DNA from: Acanthacorydalis orientalis | Lineage: Eukaryota > Arthropoda > Insecta > Megaloptera > Corydalidae | DNA: 64,000 bases | Reading direction: 5' to 3' | NCBI GenBank assembly: GCA_034766995.1 | Contig: CM068313.1 | Location: 53,281,275 to 53,345,274 of the forward strand | Part shown: one piece after another, positions 47,867-58,100 of the stretch | Layout of the letters: every line of letters starts with the position of its first letter | How positions within the stretch are numbered: position 1 is the first letter of the stretch | The notes under the pieces: generated by a model | What the model was told of the DNA's origin: nothing | Database searches by the model: none | What the model saw: only the letters and a program-made list of their open reading frames with translations | Program-made: the position numbers and the translations under genes

Positions 47867-49015
47867 CAGTGGTTGTGAACCTATTACCCACGGGTCAGAC
47901 ACTAACCCACGAAGACTTTTTAAATGACCCACGCGTTGATTTTTGTAAACTTATTTTTTATATCATAAAAGAGAAAACATACAATCGAAAATATTAAAAA
48001 ATTCAAGTATAAATATTTTATGTCGAATTTATAAAAAAAATATTTCCAAGTGGACGTTGGCTAATTGATTTTCTATCGTATCAATTTATTAGAAGAAATA
48101 AAGCTCTTTTTGAATGAAAAAAACAATAGTTATGACGAATTTTCAAATATAGATCGGTTAAATGATTTAATGTTCTTGTGTGACATCACTCAGCATTTCA
48201 ATGAACTGAATAAAAAACTTCAGGGAAATGGACAAATCGTATTAATGATGTTTGAAAACATTAAAATATTTATGACGAAACTTGACACCTTCACTAAAGA
48301 TTTGGAAATGAAAATCATGAAATATTTTCCTCAATTACAAAAACATTTTCAAAACAATAATTTTTGAAAATATGCTTGACATTCAAGAAAATGCAATTAA
48401 AAAATATTTAATCATTATACAGGAAATGAAAGAAGCTTTCAGGAGAGATTTAATTAATTTAAAAGTTTGGAAAATACATATCACTTTATTTTACATCCAT
48501 ACAAAACGGAATTCGAAACAATGGAGTTAACCGAATTTATGTGGCTATGTATCCATGGTTTAGAAATGGAATCAGTTGAATTTCAAAGCAGCATAGTGTG
48601 CAAAAATAAATTTGAAAACTTGATTTTCGAAGTAGAAGGAAAAAATTCTGAAAGTAGTGCAGATAATAATGATCCCACACTAAAAATTGAAAATATTATA
48701 TTAAACGTATGGGATTCTCTACGAAACAATTTTATATCAATGAAGAAATTTGCTAATGCTCTTTTAACGATATTTAGGTTCACATATTCGTGTGAAAAAC
48801 TGTTTTCCTCAATGAATTTTGTAAAATCTACCAACAGAAATAAACTTGGAAATGAATTGACTGCGAAATGCATCAAACTAATGAATATGGAATATGAACC
48901 AAATATTAAGAAACTATCTGAAAATAAGCGACAACAGATTTCACATTAAATATACTTTTATCAACTTTATTATACACACAAATATCTGTAACTATGTTCA
49001 TTAATAAACAATATT

Positions 49016-49047
<32 letters not shown>

Positions 49048-49446
49048 ATGTGCTTTTCTTTATTCCTTGTTCATTCAAATACTAAGTGCAGAGAGGTGCC
49101 ACTAAGCATGTTGTCACGTGGTGTGGTAATTCATGGTATCATCCCATTGATTTCAATTTTTTGACATCGAACTTTATTTTTTGCTCTTCACTTCCAAAAG
49201 TAAAACTTGTAAAACAAAAAAGAAACGTAAACCTTTTTAGAGGATTTTAAAAGTGAGAACCAAAAAAAATGGTCAACTGTCAAGTTTTTCTGTTAACAAA
49301 TTTCCTGTGTTTCCAAATTATTGGTACCCTTTTTACCACACTCACTCCTTTCCAGCGATGCCACTGACTTAGTGACCCACGGGCTAGTATTAAAAAAAAT
49401 AATGAACAAAATTTGACCCACCTCTCAAAAAGGTTCGTCATCGCTG
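47867..49446 (+). mobile_element. hAT (Charlie-like) element with 8-bp target duplication
   Basis: The left end CAGTGGTTGTGAACCTATT and the right end (reverse complement CAGCGATGACGAACCTTTT) are matching terminal inverted repeats. The flanks are GCCTATGG (47859-47866) and GCCTATAG (49447-49454), an 8-bp target site duplication with one mismatch, as hAT elements make. Length is 1,580 bp. It carries the transposase remnant at 48065-48949 and a (TA)n tract at 49020-49046. It lies just upstream of the acceptor of the host gene's first coding exon. Confidence 0.85.
48065..48949 (+). pseudogene. hAT transposase relic (two frames)
   Basis: The first piece (48065-48367) contains LNDLMFLCDITQHFNELNKK followed by LQGNGQIV, matching the region of Charlie/GTF2IRD2-like hAT proteins that reads LVDITEHLNELNLKLQG. 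The second (about 48420-48949) contains LTIFRFTYSCEKLFSSMNFV then KSTNRNKLGNELTAKCIKL, the hAT C-terminal dimerisation region, and ends at a natural stop. The N-terminal zinc finger and most of the catalytic core are missing and a frame change separates the parts, so it is not functional. Confidence 0.8.
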
Positions 49447-49570
49447 GCCTATAGGTTTATTCTTATAGTTAAGATCTATTTTTGAAAAATATTCTAGAAG
49501 ATATTTTGAAAAAAATATTTTTTCAGTACATGCATTATTTTCTATTCTAACGTATTTTTTTTAATTTCAG

Positions 49571-49643
49571 AATACCAGTCGCCATGGCGACTGAAGTGAG
49601 GGATGTTTCTCGGATAACTGATGAGGATTTGCTTCGTCGTATG
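49571..49643 (+). CDS. Smoothelin-like repetitive protein, first coding exon
   Basis: A polypyrimidine tract ending in ttaatttcag gives an acceptor at 49570. The coding part starts at ATG 49584, with G at -3 and G at +4 (a strong initiation context), and runs 20 codons to 49643, where gtaagt follows, so the junction is phase 0. The peptide ends RITDEDLLRRM, and the sense continues without a break into the exon at 52794. Together they form a smoothelin-type N-terminal motif resembling the human smoothelin segment that follows EDEGVLDKML. The 13 bases before the ATG are 5' UTR. Because this exon starts at an acceptor, a further 5' exon must lie upstream. I saw no other in-frame ATG within the exon. 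The family is known as an actin-associated cytoskeletal protein of muscle; that role here is inferred. Confidence 0.8.
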
Positions 49644-50319
49644 GTAAGTACGAAACTTTAGTACTTATATATTGCGGAAATTGAATAATTAATAATTTTA
49701 TGAATTATTTTCTTATTTATTGTATGGTCGAGGTTTAAGTTGAAAAATTTGAAATGATGAAGTATATTTTTGAATTGAATTTGTAATTTAAGAACCCACA
49801 CGTAATTCATTAAGTATTCATGTGAAAAATTAAGACATAAAAAATATATAGATATTATTAGTAAAATGTTGTTCAAAAGAAAATACAACAATAATTACTT
49901 GAAAAAAGAATTGAGTCACACACTAGAAAGTAGTAACTGAAGTCATATACGTGGGTCGTTTGATAAGTATGCTAAAAAAGTAAGTTAACCCCACTTAATG
50001 TACAATTTTGGTCAGAAAATAATCACTATTTTTATTAAATAACTTCATAACTAGTGCATAATTAAAAGAAAAAAATATGTTTTCAGTGGCGTAGCAAGTG
50101 TATTTCACATTAACAGAACACAAGTGTTTAAAAATTAATATTTTGTCATAAATCGGTAACAAGAGTTAGAAAAATGTATAATGGCGCTCTATATTAGTTA
50201 TCTTTTATTACTTTTTTAAATTATCTGTAGCGCAGGTATGTATTTATTTTAGTTTCTATAGAAGACATGTTACTGAAAATATTTTCTTTATTTACATAAA
50301 TATTATACGAAAAATATGA

Positions 50320-50525
50320 AATGCAATTGAGTGTGACGCAGATTGAAACACGGCTCGACGCATAATCCTACATTGCAATTTCTGAAAAAGTATCTTGTTT
50401 CTTTCCTTTTTTCTAACCATCTTCATCTCTTTGTTAGAACAAATAGAGCAGTACTTATATGGAGCAGCTTTTTTTTCTATTGGTGGTACATATTCAGGAA
50501 AATGTCGGATGGTCAATGACAATGG
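50320..50525 (-). pseudogene. piggyBac transposase C-terminal fragment in intron 1
   Basis: Minus-strand translation gives RHFPEYVPPIEKKAAPYKYC followed by a cysteine-spaced tail. One frameshift leads into NCNVGLCVEPCFNLRHT. This resembles the C-terminal cysteine-rich domain of PGBD4-like piggyBac transposases. The catalytic core is absent. A TTAACCCC motif at 49984 could be the element's terminal end, but I cannot confirm it. The fragment lies antisense to the host gene. Confidence 0.65.
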
Positions 50526-50599
50526 TCCAAGTTGAAAACTAAGCCGACCATTTTTTTTTTGTGCTCGAGTGATTTTTTTTAATAATCTTCTATTAGGGT

Positions 50600-51240
50600 T
50601 TTGCGGAATTCCAAATTGTCATCATATTATCGAGTAATGAATTATTCCTTTATTTGTCCACCACACAGTAACAATAATTTTTTTTGGCGCAATTACGCCT
50701 TGGGTGCGTGTCCTAGAGCTTCATTTGCATTTAACCATTGTCCAGATCTTTTTCTGTTATCATACAGAATCCACTCTTCATCACAAGTAATGATTCGATT
50801 TAAAAATGGCGTCCTATGATTTCGAATCATCAATGACACACTTCTAAGCGTCTCAGTTTCTGACCATCTGTCAATTTGTGCGGCACCCACCTACGCAGTT
50901 TTTTTTCTTTCCTATTGCAGCGAGGTGACGAAAAACAGTCATAACACTAACACTTAAATCACATGCGAGAGCTTGAACTGTTGTATGTGGATTAGCTTCC
51001 ACCATGGCTCTTAAATGTTCTACGTTCACAATGGTTTTGGGCCTTTCTCGAGACTCATTGTCGAGATTCATATTACCGGAAGGACATTTTTTGAACTATA
51101 ATTGAATAGTTCTCTGGCTAGCCGACCCTTCTCCGAAAGCTCCATTGATATTTCCACCTGCTATCGCTGCATTGTTTCCCAACTTGAATTCATATAAAAA
51201 AGTAGATGCAAATCTTTTATGGACACCATTTTGTTAAAGG
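50600..51240 (-). pseudogene. mariner transposase N-terminal half in intron 1
   Basis: Minus-strand segments give RPKTIVNVEHLRAMVEANPH then TVQALACDLSVSVMTVFRHL (helix-turn-helix region, 50900-51060), and FLNRIITCDEEWILYDNRKR with SGQWLN (50720-50890). The last contains the first catalytic Asp in CDEEW. Frameshifts and stops separate the blocks, and the second catalytic half is missing. It is of the Hsmar1-like type (WILYDNRKRS) and antisense to the host gene. Confidence 0.75.
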
Positions 51241-51732
51241 GTATAAAAAAAATAAAAATAACAATAATAACTCCGTATTTAAAAACAATTGAAGGGTACA
51301 GGACTTTAGTATATTCCAAATAGCTGAACTTGTAAAATATTGCACATAACCTTTCTCAGTCGCGGTCGACCTCTGACTGACTGAAATTCGGCAAACTGAT
51401 ATGTTACAACCTAATATAAACATGCAATATTATATACCAGGTGAAATTTCACCCAAAAACCGCTTGAATAAGTTTTCCATGTATTAAAATATAAATACTT
51501 TTTCTATTAACTGTCTTATCTTTCGATTTATAAATTGTCTTTGAGGGTTCTTCTTTCTTGGAGATATCACTACTCTCTGCAGACAGTTCTTCATTATCTT
51601 TTTCCGTGTTTCATGGCCCATGATCCATCAATGTACTTGGGTTATATAAACACTCTATTCATATACAAACGTACAATGTTATATGAAGCGTAAAATTTCA
51701 AACGAAGAAGACCACTAGCATAACTTTACATT

Positions 51733-52597
51733 TATTGAAATATAAATAATTTTATATATTTAATATTGGCCCTTATTAGCTGCGATTATTGTTTTAAATA
51801 AATAGCAAAGAGCATAAAGTAGTAACTGGTATTTTTGGGTAGTTATAGTATGTTAAAAATGAAATTGGCTGAAAATTCATCCGAGGATCATATGAGGGTT
51901 AAACATATTTTATTTGAATTTTTTTTTCTGTTTTGTAGAGTATTGAAATATAAATATTTTTATATATTTAATATTGGTTCCTATTAGCTGTGATTATAAT
52001 TTTAAATTATTATCAAAGAGCACAGAATTGTAACTTGTATTTTTAGGTAGTTACAGTATGTTGGTAGATAAAATGAAATTGGTTAAAAATTCATCCGAGG
52101 ATCACATGAGGGTTAAGCATATTTTACTTGAAATTTTTTTTGTGATTTTTAGAGTATTGAAATATAAATAATTTCATATATTTAATATTAGCTGTTATTG
52201 GCTGTGATTATAATTTCAAATTATTATCAAAGAGCACAGAATTGTAACTTGTATTTTTAGGTAGTTATAGTGTGTTAAAAATGAAATTGGTTAAAAATTC
52301 ATCAGAGGATCACATGAGGGTTAAGCATATTTTACTTAAAATTTTTTTTTATGTTTTTTAGAGTATTGAAATGTAAATAATTTCATATATTTAATATTAA
52401 CTGTTATTGGCTGTGATTATAATTTTAAATTATTAGCAGTGATTATAATTTTAAATACTTAGCAAAGATCACAGAATTGTAACTTGTATTTTTAGGTAGT
52501 TATAGTGGGTTAAAAATGAAATCGGTTAAAAATTCATCAGAGGATCACATGAGGGTTAAGCATATTTTACTTAAAATTTTTTTTATGTTTCGTAGAG
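51733..52597 (+). repeat. Four-copy ~210-bp tandem repeat in intron 1
   Basis: Units start with TATTGAAATATAAAT or TATTGAAATGTAAAT at 51733, 51941, 52155 and 52364. The last ends near 52597, so periods are 208, 214, 209 and about 233 nt; unit 4 carries a small internal duplication of GTGATTATAATTTTAAAT. Every unit contains CACATGAGGGTTAA or a close variant, and closes with a T-rich run plus TAGAG, which looks like a splice acceptor on the coding strand. No coding frame is conserved across the units. Confidence 0.9.
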
Positions 52598-52793
52598 GGA
52601 AAAAGGAATTCATTTATGAAAGTAGTTAGTCACAGTGTCAAAACTGTTTTGTATACAATTATTGTTTTAAAAAGGTCATCATTGTAAATCATAATACAAA
52701 CTTACAAAATGAATACACGTCTACTTAAAAATTAACTGCTGAATAAAACGTATAGTTATTGTGTTAAGATCATCTCATTTTTCGTATTCACAG

Positions 52794-53079
52794 TGGCAGG
52801 AAACCGACGACTTTTCGCGCAAGAAAGAAATTCGTGCTCACATGTACAAGTTACGTGAACAACGGTTGAAGGACTTCTACAATTCTGGAGACGTGCTACG
52901 TGATAACGTTCAACGTAGCAACAGTTCGCCGGGAATGCGCGGAAAACTACAATACGACGGATCAACACATGCTACACACGCGGATACGCTTGCCGATCAC
53001 AGTTTTATGTCTTTGAAAAGTAAAGAAGTGCGCGATTCTGAATCACCCACGAGAGATGTGTCTTATTCGAACATGCGAG
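52794..53079 (+). CDS. Smoothelin-like repetitive protein, second coding exon
   Basis: The acceptor is ttcgtattcacag at 52793 and the donor gtaagt follows 53079. The exon is 286 nt, entered in phase 0 and left in phase 1. It encodes residues 21-115, beginning WQETDDFSRKKEIRAHMYKL, followed by REQRLKDFY. This is the charged helical half of the smoothelin domain; human smoothelin has DQTTDFEERKLIRAALREL at the same place. After residue ~60 the sequence is polar and probably disordered (SNSSPGMRGK, THADTLADHS, LKSKEVRDSESPTR). Base composition is clearly higher in G+C than the flanking introns, and CpG is frequent. Intron 1 (3.15 kb) holds transposon relics and a tandem repeat; intron 2 (2.1 kb) holds a mariner relic. 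Confidence 0.85.
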
Positions 53080-53489
53080 GTAAGTTTTTTTTTGTTGTCG
53101 CTGTCCGTCTATGTAATACCTCACCGATTCTGTTTTCGATTATTCATGAACTTTTATCAACGATCCTGTTACTTATTAATTAACACATTGCATTCCGGCT
53201 AAGTATCGGGAAGCTGAATGCCTGAGCGCTGGTGGTCAGGCAGGTGCTTGTCTATTTAGAAATTGACACTCGAAAAAACATAGAAGAAAAACTTTATACA
53301 TTTTCACAATAAAAATATAGTAGTACATATTTCCAATATATAGAAAAAAAATAATTTAAATAAACACGGGAAAAAATTCTATTTTTATACTTTTATTGAT
53401 GACTTTTATTGAATATTAGGTGCTTTCATTGCAAGCCGCTATTTTTTTGTGTTTTTTGAGCATTTATTTCAATAACAAAATGTGTGAAT

Positions 53490-54490
53490 ACCTTAATCAA
53501 AGTATTTGTACTCGGAAGCTACGACTTTTCCTCACTTTTCTGGTAGAATTTGAATTCCGCGTCGAAAGAACGGTCTGTCTCTTAAGCTAATCCATTCAGC
53601 AACCCAATTTTCGACTTCTCCGTAGTTATGGAAATGTGTATCTTCCAAAGCGTGTTGAAGGTATCGGAACAGATGGTCATCACTTGGGATCAGGTCCGGA
53701 GAATACGCTGGGTGCCCATTCGAACTCCATCAGTGTTTGTTTCACGGCTATAGCAACATGAGGCCGAGCGTTGTCATGGAAAAGAATCACATTTCTGCAA
53801 TTTGATGCAATTAAGGTCGTTTTTGCATCGAATTATCATTCAGACGTGCCAATTGTTGTGATAACGTTCGACGGTTTTTGTTTCCTTCGGTTTCAACAGC
53901 TTATAATAAACGACATCCTCTATATCCTACCAGATAGAGAGCATTGCTTCGTGACTCTGGAGTTTCGCTTTGCTGTTGACGTTGATGGTTGGCCAGGATC
54001 AACCCATGATTTCTTCCGTTCATAGATTTATTTTTCATCGCCGGTGACGATACGCCACAAGAAACTTTTCTTTTTATGCCTTTCTAGCAAAGAAGTAGAG
54101 ATGTTGAAACGATTAGTCATGACATTTTCGGTCAGTTCATGAGGCATCCATCTTCATTCTTCCTGGATCTCTCCCATTGCTTGTAAATGTCATGAGATGG
54201 TAACTTTATCGACTTCGAGCTCTTGAGCTAATTCTTTGAGTGTTTGAACAGGGTTTTCTTCCAATCGGAGTTGCAGTTGTTCATCTTCGAAATTTTCCGA
54301 TTGACATGGCCGTTGTTTGTAGTGGACGTCATAATCACTACTTTTGAATCGTCGAAACCAATCTCTATATACCTTCCTTGCTACAGCAGATTCACCTAAG
54401 TTTTCACATAAGTTTTCGCAAGCAATCGATGAGCTTCATAGAAAATCACTTGTGTAACCGAAAGGATAGCGTTTTCTGACTGAATTTTAG
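53490..54490 (-). pseudogene. mariner transposase relic in intron 2
   Basis: The minus strand yields, from high to low coordinate: a decayed helix-turn-helix region (54200-54400), RWMPHELTENVMTNRF and LLERHKKKSFLWRIVTGDEK (54020-54150), HDNARPHVAIAVKQTLMEFE (53710-53790) and a tail containing EVENWVAEWISLRDRPFF (53550-53620). The order is that of an ordinary mariner transposase but frames change several times and the third catalytic region (normally SPDLAPSDYHLF) reads as a damaged SGPD. The 5' end (54395-54550) repeats the mariner fragment at 6275-6560. Confidence 0.75.
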
Positions 54491-54572
54491 TGGAAAATTT
54501 TCATATTTCAAAATGGTATAAGAAACATCTTTCATTGCGCACAGCATACGCATCTAGAGCTCTCTACAACAT

Positions 54573-54841
54573 GTTGAAATTATCGTAGCCTATTATGGGC
54601 GTTCGAGGGAAAAGTGCACACTGGGCACTTTTCCTCTTCCGAGCGACCTGTACGAACATGCTAAATTGTTGTTTCGATGTTTGATACTGACCTACTTTGT
54701 TGTTTGAATTTCTTGATCAAATTCCAAATTGTGCGTTTAGAAGGTCGACTTTATATAGTAAAATATTTCTCGTAGAGCGCGGTGTGCACTTTTCTTCGAA
54801 CGCCCATTTCCATAATAGGCTACGATAATTTTAACGTGTTC
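54573..54841. repeat. Inverted repeat around a DUF4817-type transposase scrap
   Basis: Arms of about 55 bp at 54573-54627 and 54781-54841 are reverse complements, sharing TCGTAGCCTATTATGG, GGGCGTTCGA and AAAAGTGCACAC with small gaps. On the minus strand the right arm encodes VKIIVAYYGNGRSKKSAHRA, a helix-turn-helix motif like those at the N-terminus of insect Tc1/mariner-related (DUF4817) transposases. The left arm is therefore an inverted copy of the same coding piece. Confidence 0.7.
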
Positions 54842-55188
54842 TTCCTTCATGTATTCCTCCATAATTGATTTTATACACGTTTCTACTCCACAAAAGCCAC
54901 TTGAACATTGAAAAATACTTTGACGTTTGAGAAATATATTCACCACTGTCATATGGAAACTTGCCTTGAATCACTATTTACAAAATATAAATGAATCTAT
55001 TCAATCATTTCCTTTTCTCCATACTAAATTACTCTACAATATATTTGTAATGATAAAAATATATTGTACGTGATAGAAAAAAGTAAGGATTTAAAATCAG
55101 TGAGGAATTTTATAAAAAATTACATTTTCACATTCTTGTAACAAAAAAAACTTATTATCCATTGTGTTTTTATGTTATTGTCTTTCAG

Positions 55189-58100
55189 GTACCGGAGACA
55201 ACGCTTGGACTGTAGTAAAAAGCAGTGATCGAAGTGCTGATGGACGTGCTCATACTTCTTCACGGATCGCAACGACAAAAGGAACTGAAGAAATAGATGG
55301 AGGCGTCGGCGCTTTTGCCGCCAGGGACGAAAGACATACTTACGAACGTAACGATGGCGATGATAAAAATTATTTTCGCACTAAAGGAGATCAGAAGCAA
55401 GCATGTGCTGAAGAACATTATGTAGCTGGTGACGATAACAATTATCAGAGCAGTTCGAGAAAAACGATATCGAGCAGCTCTCAGGTCGTTCAGAAATATG
55501 GATCGACGACCGGTGATGATCCTTATGAAATCGCGGAGGTGCGTCCGAACTATGACGACGACTATGATACGAAGAGGAGACCGGATTCACGTAACGCGCC
55601 CGATACGTACCGCGACCGGTCACGTGACGACGAAGTCATCCGTCGTCGAGACGATTCAGTGAACAGCCGATACGATAGCAAGAAGTACACCACGGATTCT
55701 TCTGTTCAGCACGCGAAGAATGTAAGAAACGAGTCTCAGACGTCGACCACACGTTACGTCGCAGACAACTCTCGACCGGATCGTTCGACAGATAGACCGG
55801 ACGAGACTGTCACTTCGCGTACTGTTAAAATATACAAGTACGGCGATCCAGATCTTCCTGATTTTGCAAAGCACAGTGTCGTCGGCGGAACAACGAAAAT
55901 CATCACAGAGACACGAACACTGTCGGACGGAAGTACAGTTACAAAGACGAAGTATGAGACGTCGTTGCCGTCTGACAATCAGAATACGACAGATACGTCC
56001 CACACAACGACTTCACAGGTTCGTACCGATAACAAAAGGACCGCTTACAACGTGAAAGATACTCGCGTCGACAACAAGAGAACTGAATACGACGTGAGAG
56101 ATAAACGGACGGATGTAAGAAAAACGAACTACGACGTGAAAGACGATCAAAATGTGATCAAATCGACGGTCAAGATCATCCGCACGACTGAAGATTACGA
56201 TGATACTTGTCCGCAGAGGCCTCACGATAGAAGACCCGATCGATCTGGCAGACCTCAAGACGATGTCGAAAGGAAAGTGTACGAGGTCGAAGACGATAGA
56301 CAGACTTATGATAAACGCGACGTGAACGAAACTGAAGAGATAAGAAAGTATCGTCAGACGGTGAGAAAAGATACGGACGTGTATAGGGAGAAGCACGATG
56401 TGAGGAATGACAGGAATGTCGACGTAATTAAGACGACGACGGATCGTTTCATCACTGTTGAAAAAGAACGAGCTCCGGACGGCGAAAGGCAACCCTACGA
56501 GGACGCGACAGCGCCTCAGAATAAATCGCAGCCGCCACGTTCTAGGGAACCATCGTATCCTGTGTCTAAAGAACCGTCGTATCCTGTATCTAGAGAACCT
56601 TCAGCTCCGAAATCGAGAGAACCATCAGAACCGGCCACTAGAGACTCGCCGGAATCCAGAGAACCGTCATCGGTGAAAAAATATACAGAACGTCCCGATT
56701 CTCCTACTGACGATAGAAGACCGAGAGAACCTTCGAGAACGCAAAAAACAACTACAATTGTGAGGGAATCGAACATAGATTACAATACCACTTATCGTCA
56801 AGATTTCGTTAATAAACGTATAACTGTCGAGCTAAGTCCAACACACGAGGCATTTGCAAGAACGTTACGTAGCAACAGTCCAGAGCGAACGACTCCATCA
56901 CGCCCTGGAAGTACGACAAGAAGCTTAAGGAACAGCACGAATTCAATAAGGAGTAGCACGAGTCCCGACAAGACACGTCCTGACGGTCCTGACGACAAAT
57001 CTCCAGTACGTAAATTCTCTCACCCTGCTAACAAAGTTACAAGAACGGAAGTCAAGCCTCGTCGAGATACGTCCGAACCACATCGGTACAGTCCCGAAAG
57101 AAAAACACCATTAAACGATAGAAAGACACCGACCGGTGATAGAAAAACACCGACTAGTGATAGAAAAACACCTACCGGTGATAGAAAACCAGGATACTAT
57201 CCCAATTCCAGAGAACCGTCGCCCAAGAAAGCCCCATCTCGTGATAATACGAGTCCAGTGAAACATATTCCGAACAAAGACAGTCCTAGAACTACTACGT
57301 ACCGAAACGATTTTTCAAGACCATCTCCGACAGACAGAGATGGTTCTCCGAAAAAGAGTTATCCAGACAACGAGGTTCCTGATAAAGTCGTGCGCCGTAA
57401 GGAAATACCGGATAAAACGAGCCCTATTCGTGAACCTACATCGCGTACGAGTCCTGATAAATCTGCGCCGAAGGGGAAGAGTCCCACAAAAGTTGTCACA
57501 TCGACTACGACAATTAACAAGAGAACTGATATAACAGTCAATCGTAACGAAAAATATCCTGATGATAGACAACCGAAAGATTCAAAATATCCGAGAGAAA
57601 CATCACCTGATGATGAATACGAACCGAAAAAGATTAAGGATTCGGAATCTCCTGATAAATATCCAATTAACGAAAGGCCTAAAAGTTCCAAATACCCAAG
57701 AGAGACGTCACCAGATGATGACATTCGGTATAAACCGTCTAAAGATTCAAAATCTCCGGAAAAATATCCAGATAGTAAGAAACCAGGAGATTCTAAACAC
57801 CCTAGAGGTACAACGCCCACAGATGAAACTGAGCCGAAAAAAATTGGTGATTTAGAGTCGCCAGAAAAGTATCCAAGTAAAAAGAGACCGGACGGTCAAG
57901 ACTATCCGAGAGAAACTAGTCCTTTCGATGATTCAAAACCGAAACTTGTCAGAGATTCTAAATCTCCCGAAAAATATCCAGACGGAAAACACCCAAGGGA
58001 TTCCAAATATCCTAGAGACACAACACCCACAGATGAATCCATACCGAAATCTATTCGAGACACTGAATCGCCTGAAAAATACCCAGGTAGAAAACCTGGA

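Noticed and set aside
50086..50120. CAGTGGCGTAGCAAGTGTAT resembling a hAT end
   Set aside because: No partner end, no target duplication and no transposase nearby on that side.
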